Source of the DNA: Akkermansiaceae bacterium UBA1506
GTDB taxonomy: Bacteria > Verrucomicrobiota > Verrucomicrobiia > Verrucomicrobiales > DEV007
NCBI GenBank assembly: GCA_002323995.1
Contig: DCQY01000142.1
Location: 1 to 29,563, forward strand
Direction: 5' to 3'
DNA length: 29,563 nt
Shown here: piece after piece, positions 16,104 through 22,803 of the stretch
Numbering within the stretch: position 1 is the first letter of the stretch
Layout: the number at the start of each line of letters is the position of its first letter
Translations under genes and position numbers: made by a program
The notes under the pieces: model-generated
What the model was told of the DNA's origin: nothing
What the model saw: the letters and a program-made list of their open reading frames with translations, nothing else
Databases searched by the model: none

Positions 16104-17003
16104 ATGGCGAGAATGCAACCAACAGAAGCGTGGGATACTCTAAACCCACAGCCGGAGGTGGATACCACAGCCTGGCGTATTTTTCACGACGTGACAGCCG
16201 GAGTGTGGGTCGATCACTTTGACGGTCACTGGCTGGTGCAGACCCGTGAGAACCGTTTTCCTGAGTATCTCAAGGGACTGGCGCAAGGTGTGGCGAGCTC
16301 GATTCACTGGCGACCGCGGGACAAGGCTGCGTCAACCGCTCCAGAGCGGGTGTGGGGCGAAATGGAAGGCAACCGTTTCTCGGTAGTAGAAAACGGAGCG
16401 AAATTCTGGATTGATTTCGATTCGGGCTATTCGTCGGGAATTTTCCTGGATCAGCGGCTCAATCGGCGCCGGGTTGCAGCGAACAGTCGGGGGGGGCAAA
16501 GAATTCTCAACACTTTCGCTTACACTGGCGGTTTTTCGGTTATGGCTGCCCTTTCTGGAGCGACGACGACGACGGTTGATCTGTCGAAGACCTGCCTCAA
16601 TTGGACCTGGGACAACTTTCGATTGAATGACCTCGATCCGGAGGCTCATCACGGAGTCAGAGGAGATGCCATTGACTGGTTGGAGGTTTTTGCCAAAAAG
16701 GGCCGCAGGTTTCACGGGATAGTGCTGGATCCTCCTACTTTCTCCCGAAGCGGTAAAAAGATATTCCGGACTGATAGCAACTACGCGGATCTCGCCGCCT
16801 TGGCGGCTGGGGTGCTTGAGCCCGGCGGCTGGATGCTCTGCTGTGCTAACACGCACCGGCTTGGTTTAAGGGAGTTTAAAAAGGATGTTTTCGAAGGGAT
16901 CAGTCGGCAGGGTCGAAGCGTAGTTAGCTGTGATACTTTGGCGATGCCCCCGGAGTTTCGTGGAGACGATTATTTGAAATCCCTCTGGGTTGTTGTTGGT
17001 TAA
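16104..17003 (+). CDS. Class I SAM-dependent methyltransferase (RlmI/RlmK-like)
   Basis: A 299-residue protein. The N-terminal 90 residues form a beta-rich lead-in. The Rossmann-fold methyltransferase follows: SGIFLDQRLNRRRV, the SAM-binding ILNTFAYTGGFSVMAALSGA, the acidic strand TVDLS, RGDAIDWLEV and the catalytic-region motif LDPPTFSRSGK at about 210-220, as in 23S rRNA methyltransferases RlmI and RlmK. The target is therefore probably a base in 23S rRNA, but the exact position cannot be assigned. The RNA-binding PUA domain of RlmI is not evident. The start is 24 bp from the divergent phosphohexomutase start, and the stop codon lies inside an intrinsic terminator. Confidence 0.88.
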   Translation: MARMQPTEAWDTLNPQPEVDTTAWRIFHDVTAGVWVDHFDGHWLVQTRENRFPEYLKGLAQGVASSIHWRPRDKAASTAPERVWGEMEGNRFSVVENGAKFWIDFDSGYSSGIFLDQRLNRRRVAANSRGGQRILNTFAYTGGFSVMAALSGATTTTVDLSKTCLNWTWDNFRLNDLDPEAHHGVRGDAIDWLEVFAKKGRRFHGIVLDPPTFSRSGKKIFRTDSNYADLAALAAGVLEPGGWMLCCANTHRLGLREFKKDVFEGISRQGRSVVSCDTLAMPPEFRGDDYLKSLWVVVG

Positions 17004-17014
17004 CAACCCTTTTT
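16987..17014 (+). terminator. Intrinsic terminator between the methyltransferase gene and hisD
   Basis: GGGTTGTT (16987-16994) and AACAACCC (17002-17009) form a perfect 8-bp stem with a 7-nt loop, followed at once by TTTTT. The methyltransferase TAA (17001-17003) lies at the loop/stem junction. hisD begins 27 bp after the T-run, so hisD needs its own promoter or depends on read-through. Confidence 0.8.
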
Positions 17015-17040
17015 ATTGTGAGGCGAATCAGTAAGCAATC

Positions 17041-18330
17041 ATGCGCATCATTCGATACACCCAGAAAAACTATCACTCGGCGATCAAGAAACTCGATCGG
17101 CGGCCAGCTCCGCCTGCTGGGGTGGAGGCAATCGTGAAAGACATACTTGCCGACGTGGAGGCTCGTGGTGACAGGGCATTGATTGAATTGTCGAACCGCT
17201 TTGATGGCGCTAAATTTGCTTCCGCAAAGGATCTTCGGGTGGGGGAGGCAGAATTGGCTGCTGCGGAAGATGCTGTTGATGCTGAAACTAAGAAGGCCAT
17301 TGCCGCTTCCAGAAAGAATGTGATCGCCTTCGCCAAGCGGAGTCTACGGAAGGACTGGTGCGGCAAAAACGCGCAGGGTGCGGAAGTGGGCGAGCGTTAC
17401 CTACCTTTCGAGCGAGTTGGAATTTATGTCCCGGGAGGATCTGCGCCGCTTGTTTCAACGTCCAATATGACCGTTTGTCTCGCGGCTGCTGCTGGCTGCC
17501 CGGAGATCGTGGTGATGACCCCTCCCGGTCGCGGAGGCGAAGTAAATCCGGCTCTGCTTTACGCCCTAAAAGAGGCTGGAGCGACAGAAATTTACAAGGT
17601 TGGTGGCGCTCAAGGAATGGCCGGAATGTCGATCGGAACGAAGACGATCAAGCCAGTAGTTAAGGTCTACGGACCCGGAAACTCTTTTGTGGTTGAGGCG
17701 AAGCGCCAATTGTTCGGTGTGGTTGCAGTGGATCTTCTACCTGGACCCAGCGAGGTCGTGACTCTCGCTGACAGCAGTGGCAAGGCGAAGTTTATTGCTG
17801 CAGACATGCTAGCTCAGGCCGAGCATGGTGGCGACAGTACCATGGGTTTCGTGACGGATTGTGAGAAGCTACTTGCAGCGGTTCAAGCCGAGGTGAAGTC
17901 TCAGATCAAAACACTTGGACGCCAGGCTCAACTTAAGAGAGCGATAAAAGAAGGAGCTTGGTGCGTGCTTGTGGAGAAGTTGGAAGATGGGGTTAACTTG
18001 GTAAACGCCTTTGCTCCTGAGCACCTTTCCCTGATCACGCGCCGCGAAAAAACGATTCTTCCAAAGATCACGACCTCGGGAGCAATCTTTATCGGTAATT
18101 ACTCGCCGGTGGCAGTTGGTGATTTCCTTGCCGGCCCTAGTCATGAGTTGCCAACTGGAGGCGCAGGAAAATCGTTCCCCGGCCTGACGGTAGATATGTT
18201 CCAGCGTCGGACTAGCATTGTTCGGCTTGGACAGGAGTCCATCAGGAAATCGGCAGCGATAGTTGAGGCTTTTGCTCGTGTCGAAGGCCTCGATGCGCAC
18301 GGCCGTTCGGCTTCTATCAGGCTGGAGTGA
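17041..18330 (+). CDS. hisD: Histidinol dehydrogenase
   Basis: A 429-residue enzyme for the last two steps of histidine synthesis, oxidising L-histidinol to L-histidine with two NAD+. The zinc and catalytic residues line up almost number for number with E. coli HisD: Gln259 and His262 in MLAQAEHGG, Glu327 and His328 in APEHLSL, Asp361 in VGDFLAGPSHELPTGG, and His420 in GLDAHGRSA. The NAD-binding part shows RVGIYVPGGSAPLVST and VYGPGNSFV. Length is normal. No other his genes are nearby, so the pathway is dispersed. An intrinsic terminator 27 bp upstream separates it from the methyltransferase gene. Confidence 0.97.
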   Translation: MRIIRYTQKNYHSAIKKLDRRPAPPAGVEAIVKDILADVEARGDRALIELSNRFDGAKFASAKDLRVGEAELAAAEDAVDAETKKAIAASRKNVIAFAKRSLRKDWCGKNAQGAEVGERYLPFERVGIYVPGGSAPLVSTSNMTVCLAAAAGCPEIVVMTPPGRGGEVNPALLYALKEAGATEIYKVGGAQGMAGMSIGTKTIKPVVKVYGPGNSFVVEAKRQLFGVVAVDLLPGPSEVVTLADSSGKAKFIAADMLAQAEHGGDSTMGFVTDCEKLLAAVQAEVKSQIKTLGRQAQLKRAIKEGAWCVLVEKLEDGVNLVNAFAPEHLSLITRREKTILPKITTSGAIFIGNYSPVAVGDFLAGPSHELPTGGAGKSFPGLTVDMFQRRTSIVRLGQESIRKSAAIVEAFARVEGLDAHGRSASIRLE

Positions 18331-18424
18331 GCTGAATCGAGTGGGAGGCATTTTGTCCTCTGATCGGCCTGCAGATTAGGACTCTCAGGGATCTCTTCCT
18401 CAGGCTGAGGCGTAGACCTCATGC

Positions 18425-19126
18425 ATGGCTAAGAAAATTTTATTGGTTGGAGGCAACTCTGGTGTCGGCGAACAAGTTCTCAATCGCCAACTTGGCGCTG
18501 GTGATGAAGTCTTTTGCGCCTCGCGTGAGCGGGGGTCAATCGTCGATTCCGAGCACTGCCATTGGCAGGCCTACGATGCGACCGACCCCATGCAAACGCT
18601 GGATCTCCCCGAAGTTCTTGATGGCTTCGTCTATTGCCCCGGATCGATCAGCTTGAAGCCATTCGCCCGATTGGGCGACGAGGATTTTCAGCGTGATCTT
18701 GAGGTGAATTACCTCGGATGTAGCCGGACTCTTAGAATGGCTCTACCATCGTTGAAGCGGTCAGAGCGGGCTTCGGTTGTTCTGTTTTCGACCGTTGCGG
18801 TGCAGACGGGATTGCCATTCCATGCAAGTATTGCCGGAGCCAAAGGGGCGGTGGAAGGGTTCGCGAGAGCCCTGGCTGCCGAGCTCTCTCCAGCGATCCG
18901 CGTCAACTGTCTGGCGCTCTCGCTGACGGATACCCCGATGGCTGATCATCTGCTTAATTCTGACGTGAAACGCCAAGCTTCTGCGGAACGTCATCCCCTA
19001 AAGCGGATTGGAAATGCTGGCGAAGTTGCTGACGCTGTTAAATTCTTTCTCGGAAATGAGAGTGGTTTTGTGACGGGGCAGGTTTTGCAGATTGATGGGG
19101 GGATGTCCTCCCTTAAACTACTCTAG
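18425..19126 (+). CDS. SDR-fold protein paired with photolyase, catalytic Tyr missing
   Basis: A 233-residue short-chain dehydrogenase/reductase fold. Seen: a cofactor loop LLVGGNSGVGEQ (9-15 replaces TGxxxGxG), DATD, YCPGSI in place of NNAG, Ser122 in VVLFSTVAV, and the C-terminal RVNCLALSLTDTPMADHLL and GQVLQIDGGMS. The active-site YxxxK reads IAGAK: Lys140 is kept but Ile136 replaces the Tyr. An ordinary SDR oxidoreduction is therefore unlikely unless another residue takes over. It ends 8 bp before the photolyase gene and is almost certainly co-transcribed. SDR genes beside photolyases of this family also occur elsewhere, as I recall, so the pairing may be functional. NAD(P) binding is plausible; the reaction is unknown. 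Confidence 0.85.
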   Translation: MAKKILLVGGNSGVGEQVLNRQLGAGDEVFCASRERGSIVDSEHCHWQAYDATDPMQTLDLPEVLDGFVYCPGSISLKPFARLGDEDFQRDLEVNYLGCSRTLRMALPSLKRSERASVVLFSTVAVQTGLPFHASIAGAKGAVEGFARALAAELSPAIRVNCLALSLTDTPMADHLLNSDVKRQASAERHPLKRIGNAGEVADAVKFFLGNESGFVTGQVLQIDGGMSSLKLL

Positions 19127-19134
19127 TCCTGACC

Positions 19135-20625
19135 ATGGGCGAAGCCTGGACATTAATCTTTCCGAACCAGCTGTTCAAAACGCATCCTTCGCTGGACCGG
19201 TCACGACCCGTATTGCTTGTGGAGGATACTCTGTTTTTTGGTGATACCACCGCAGCTCCAGGACGATTTCATCGCCAAAAGATTGTCCTTCATCGAGCTT
19301 CGATGAAAAGCTACGAGGCTAAACTGCGGTCCGAAGGTTTCGATGTCCATTATGTTGATTATCGAAGGGATTGTCCCGTTGACTTACTTCTTGAGGAGAG
19401 ATTCGAATCCCAAGCTTTTGGCGAATTGTTTCTCGTTGACCCGGTTGATTTTCTTGCGCTTAAACGAGTACGTCGGTTCTGCGAAGTCCACGGTGTCGAG
19501 ATTAATTTGGCAGACTCGCCGAGTTTTCTGACTCCACTGGATTGGGCGAACGACCACTTCGGTTCGAGAAAACGACCTTTCATGGCTTCGTTTTACGAGG
19601 CACAACGCAAGCGAATGGGAATCCTGCTTGATTCAAACGGAAAACCGACAGGCGGTCGCTGGAGTTTCGATGATGAAAACCGCAAATCGATGCCCAAACG
19701 TGGGCTTGACGTTCCTCCACGTATCGAAGCAGCACGAGATTCATTTGTTGAGGAGGCTCTCGCTTACGTTGAATCCAACTTTCGCAATTACCCTGGAGGC
19801 GTTGATAATTTCGCCTACGCGGTGGACCACGCAGGAGCAGAATCATGGCTGGAGTCGTTTCTTGTGCACCGTATGCAACTGTTTGGGCCCTACGAAGACG
19901 CGCTGGCTACCGACGAGTCGATCCTTTTTCACAGTCAGCTGACTCCGATGATGAACATCGGGCTTTTAACTCCTGACTTTGTTGTTAACCGAGTCCTAGA
20001 GTTTTCCGAAGCGAACGATGTCCCTCTAAACTCGCTTGAGGGATTCATTCGGCAGGTGATCGGATGGCGGGAATTCATTCGATTGATGTATCTCCGTCAT
20101 GGCGTCGAAATGCGGAATGGAAATTTCTTTGATCATCAGAGGCCGATACCTGAATCGATGTGGAAGGCTACCACTGGTATTGTCCCGATGGATCTCGTGA
20201 TAAAGCGGACCCTTGATACAGGATACGCTCATCATATCGAGAGGTTAATGGTGCTCGGTAACTTTATGTTGCTGTGTCAGTATAATCCTGACGAAGTCTA
20301 CCGTTGGTTCATGGAGTTGTTTATTGATGCATACGACTGGGTCATGGTTCCGAATGTTTACGGAATGAGCCAGTTTGCCGACGGGGGGATTTTCACGACG
20401 AAGCCCTACATCTCAGGGTCTAACTATTTGAAGAAGATGTCGGATTATTCGACCGGAGATTGGGCATCTACCTGGGACGGGTTGTTTTGGAGTTTTGTTG
20501 GGACTCACCTTGAATTCTTTCGAAAGCAGTATCGTCTTGGGATGCTGGTGCGGAACTGGGAGAAAATGGATGAGGACAAGAAAGAAGCGCATATTGACGC
20601 TGCTCAGGCATTTCTTTCTAGTTGA
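19135..20625 (+). CDS. Cryptochrome/photolyase of the FeS-BCP (PhrB, DPRP) family lacking the cluster cysteines
   Basis: A 496-residue flavoprotein of the deoxyribodipyrimidine photolyase-related family (PF04244), whose known members repair (6-4) photoproducts with light. Seen: the N-terminal antenna domain (WTLIFPNQLF, RFHRQKIVLHRASMKSYEA) and the FAD/catalytic domain with GWREFIRLMYL, GYAHHIERLMVLGNF (His366, His367), YDWVMVPNVYGMSQFADGGI and TTKPYISGSNYLKKMSDY. PhrB binds [4Fe-4S] through Cys350, 438, 441 and 454. With a constant offset of one, the first three positions here are Pro351, Ser439 and Asp442. The loop that should carry the fourth is about ten residues shorter (STGDWASTWDGLFW). 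Cys381 is not at a ligand position. The stop overlaps the convergent DUF1080 gene by 8 bp. Confidence 0.92.
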   Translation: MGEAWTLIFPNQLFKTHPSLDRSRPVLLVEDTLFFGDTTAAPGRFHRQKIVLHRASMKSYEAKLRSEGFDVHYVDYRRDCPVDLLLEERFESQAFGELFLVDPVDFLALKRVRRFCEVHGVEINLADSPSFLTPLDWANDHFGSRKRPFMASFYEAQRKRMGILLDSNGKPTGGRWSFDDENRKSMPKRGLDVPPRIEAARDSFVEEALAYVESNFRNYPGGVDNFAYAVDHAGAESWLESFLVHRMQLFGPYEDALATDESILFHSQLTPMMNIGLLTPDFVVNRVLEFSEANDVPLNSLEGFIRQVIGWREFIRLMYLRHGVEMRNGNFFDHQRPIPESMWKATTGIVPMDLVIKRTLDTGYAHHIERLMVLGNFMLLCQYNPDEVYRWFMELFIDAYDWVMVPNVYGMSQFADGGIFTTKPYISGSNYLKKMSDYSTGDWASTWDGLFWSFVGTHLEFFRKQYRLGMLVRNWEKMDEDKKEAHIDAAQAFLSS

Positions 20626-21715
20626 GTGGTCGCGCGTAGATATTTGCCCAGGTTGATTGTCCCGCGGGAATCAAACGAATGGGGTATTCCGAGGCCGGCG
20701 TCGTAATGGTTCGCCAAGGTTGGTCGTTGAGCGTAACAATCAATTGCCCTGCTTCCCAGTGGGCTTTGATCCGATTCCATTTTCCCGGTTTTGCGAGAAA
20801 CTCGTGCTCCAGATCTAGAGGAATATCTTTTCCGTAGAGCGAGAGAACGGGAGGGGTTTTAGAGTCCGGTGTGACCACGTCGACGATAAATTCATGAGGT
20901 CCTTTGAAGCTCGTCTCGCTAATGATTGGTAAAGCGTCTTGGGAGGCTACGAGTTTCCAGTCTTCCGCGCTCCAGCCAGTGGTTGGAAGCCAACCCAAAA
21001 GATCGACACCCGTGTAGTAGGATCTAAATCCCCTGTCTGCGATGGCGACATGCTCGGGGCTGACCGGATTATTTGGAAGTTCTTTGATCCGAACGTTTCG
21101 GTAGTGAACGACTCCACCCTCGCTTTCTAGGCAGATGTATCCCTTGCGAGGGCTACAGTCTTGACCCTGAGTGACTAATTTTCCATTGACGGCAAGGGAG
21201 ATATTTCCATCCTGGCATTCTATTCGATAGTGGTTCCATTGGGGGCTCGGGTAGGAGCGTTTTTCGGATGGGAAAGCACGCTGACCTCGGTTTTGTCCTA
21301 TTGGGTTCATGGTGGCCCCGTGAATGGGAAAGATATCCCCGTGGCACGTATGACTCTTGGTATCACCGTAAGCGTTTTCCAATACCTGAACTTCGATGCC
21401 ACGAATGAACGGTTGGCCTCGTGCGGTGATGTCATCAGCCCACACGAAGATGCCGGCATTGCCTTTAGGGACGAGGTGGCGCCACTCCAATTCAAGGATA
21501 AAGTTTTGATACATCCGTTCCGTTCGAATTTCTCCGATCGGTTTACCAGAGCAGACGAGGTAACCTTTTTCGTTAAAACTCCAAGTGGAGGGAGCGGTAT
21601 TAACCTCGACCCATCCGCTGAGATCCTTGCCGTTGAATAGTGGGGAGAAACCTTCTTCGCTGGCCTCAAGCCGCATGGAAAAGAAGAGAAGTGTGATAAT
21701 GACAAACCTTAGCAT
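20618..21715 (-). CDS. Exported DUF1080 (3-keto-disaccharide hydrolase) protein
   Basis: A 365-residue protein from the ATG at 21715; the frame continues to 21886, but the signal peptide MLRFVIITLLFFSMRLEA begins here, 4 bp after the upstream stop. The first domain starts GFSPLFNGKDLSGWVEVN, the usual DUF1080 opening, with FILELEWRHLVPKGNAGIFVW, GIEVQVLEN, WNHYRIECQDGNISLAVNGK and GYICLESEGGVVHYRNVRIKEL. A second, weaker domain follows (FRSYYTGVDLLGWLPTTGW to the end), so it is a tandem form. The family is a concanavalin-like sandwich; some members cleave 3-keto-glycosides. The SMP-30 gene upstream supports a role in periplasmic sugar breakdown. Confidence 0.88.
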   Translation of the reverse strand: MLRFVIITLLFFSMRLEASEEGFSPLFNGKDLSGWVEVNTAPSTWSFNEKGYLVCSGKPIGEIRTERMYQNFILELEWRHLVPKGNAGIFVWADDITARGQPFIRGIEVQVLENAYGDTKSHTCHGDIFPIHGATMNPIGQNRGQRAFPSEKRSYPSPQWNHYRIECQDGNISLAVNGKLVTQGQDCSPRKGYICLESEGGVVHYRNVRIKELPNNPVSPEHVAIADRGFRSYYTGVDLLGWLPTTGWSAEDWKLVASQDALPIISETSFKGPHEFIVDVVTPDSKTPPVLSLYGKDIPLDLEHEFLAKPGKWNRIKAHWEAGQLIVTLNDQPWRTITTPASEYPIRLIPAGQSTWANIYARPLN

Positions 21716-21719
21716 GGGT

Positions 21720-22637
21720 TTATTGGATTCCAGAAGTTTGCAGCTTAATGCGGTAGAATCCAGTTCGGGCCGTGACATAAAGTTCATTTCCGACGAGAAG
21801 GCAGTTGGCTGGCTTTTCCGGTGGCGTAAATCGGGCAAGCTCCATACCTGAAGGCGCGAAGACAATGATGTCGGTCCACGTGACATAAATATTCCCGTTT
21901 GTATCGACGGTCATACCGTCGCTGCCGACATTGGCGAACTTGCGCTTCGGTCCCAGTTTGCCGGGGCCTTTGACAAGGTAGGACCAGATTGTTTCGGCTC
22001 CAGGGTCGGCAACGTAGAGGGTATCCTGCCCTGGAGATAGAATAATTCCATTTGGCTTTGTCAGGTCGCCAGCGATTTGGAAAATGTCTCCCTCTTTGTT
22101 AACGTAGTAGACGGCCATAACGTCTTGCTCAAGATCACCTCCGCCTTTGCCATATCTTGGATCCGTAAAGTAGAAGCCTCCGTGTTTGTCGGGAACCACA
22201 TCGTTGGGGCTATTGAGCTTTCCTCCTTTGTAGGCATCGGCGGCAACGCGAATGGTCCCGTCAGCCCCGGTCAGGGTGACGCGGCGATTGCCGCCTTCGC
22301 ATGCGAGTAGACTTCCTTCAGTGGTAAAAAACAGCCCGTTAGCCCGCCCAGTCTCTTCGCGGAATACTGTTGTCTCGCGCGTTGCCGGATCGAAGACATG
22401 AGTGCGTTCGTTAGGAATATCGTTGAAGTAAATCTTACCATCGAGTGAAACAGCAGGTCCCTCCGTGAATTTGAATCCATCAGCAAGCTTCTCGAAGGTT
22501 GCGCTGTCTTCGATAATCGCAGAAGGGGATGGCGGTTTCCCGACCTCGGGATGATGGTTTGTTGCTTTGGGGTGCTCCGCGGCAATCCCAGTGAAAGTGA
22601 AAAACAAGATGATTAGTAGGATCAGAGGCAGTTTCAT
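21720..22637 (-). CDS. Exported SMP-30/gluconolactonase family protein
   Basis: A 305-residue protein with a Sec signal peptide (LPLILLIILFFTFTGIAA). The six-bladed SMP-30/LRE propeller follows: FKFTEGPAVSLDGKIYFND, the metal-site Asn in NSPNDVVPDKHGGFYFTDPRYG, KPNGIILSPGQDTLYVADPG, and VGSDGMTVDTNGNIYVTW with Asp in the DGM motif. These are the calcium-ligand positions of lactonases, so it probably opens a sugar lactone in the periplasm. It is the first gene of a pair with the DUF1080 gene, 4 bp apart. The upstream region is shared with the divergent GH-GT2 gene (about 166 bp). Confidence 0.9.
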   Translation of the reverse strand: MKLPLILLIILFFTFTGIAAEHPKATNHHPEVGKPPSPSAIIEDSATFEKLADGFKFTEGPAVSLDGKIYFNDIPNERTHVFDPATRETTVFREETGRANGLFFTTEGSLLACEGGNRRVTLTGADGTIRVAADAYKGGKLNSPNDVVPDKHGGFYFTDPRYGKGGGDLEQDVMAVYYVNKEGDIFQIAGDLTKPNGIILSPGQDTLYVADPGAETIWSYLVKGPGKLGPKRKFANVGSDGMTVDTNGNIYVTWTDIIVFAPSGMELARFTPPEKPANCLLVGNELYVTARTGFYRIKLQTSGIQ

Positions 22638-22703
22638 GAGGTTTAAGGCCTAAAAGATGACCACCTCCTCGAAGCCTTCGCGAGGGGCTTATTCGCGCGA
22701 TTT

Positions 22704-22721
22704 AAAATGGGGTTCCATTTT
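22704..22721 (+). promoter_or_regulatory. Perfect inverted repeat in the SMP-30/GH-GT2 divergent region
   Basis: AAAATGG-ggtt-CCATTTT is a 7-bp perfect inverted repeat, 67 bp from the SMP-30 start and 83 bp from the GH-GT2 start. No T-run follows outside the stem, so a terminator is unlikely. It may be a regulator site or a chance palindrome. Confidence 0.3.
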
Positions 22722-22755
22722 CAAAGGATTAAACCGGGTTGACTGCACGTCTATC

Positions 22756-22788
22756 CCCTGTTGGGTCTAGTATTGAACCCTGTTGGGT
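22756..22788 (+). repeat. Tandem direct repeat just upstream of the GH-GT2 gene
   Basis: CCCTGTTGGGT occurs at 22756-22766 and again at 22778-22788. The spacing of 22 bp start to start is close to two helical turns. Each copy contains a short dyad (CCC-TGTT-GGG). The second copy ends in the GGGTGGAG stretch that serves as ribosome-binding region for the ATG at 22804. It looks like a cooperative operator; the function is inferred. Confidence 0.4.
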
Positions 22789-22803
22789 GGAGCACTTCCA
22801 CCG

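Noticed and set aside
18398..18410. CCTCA-ggc-TGAGG hairpin as terminator of hisD
   Set aside because: Only 5 bp and no T-run follows on either strand.
21716..21886. N-terminal extension of the DUF1080 protein
   Set aside because: It overlaps the SMP-30 coding sequence in another frame, and a signal peptide starts at the internal ATG at 21715.
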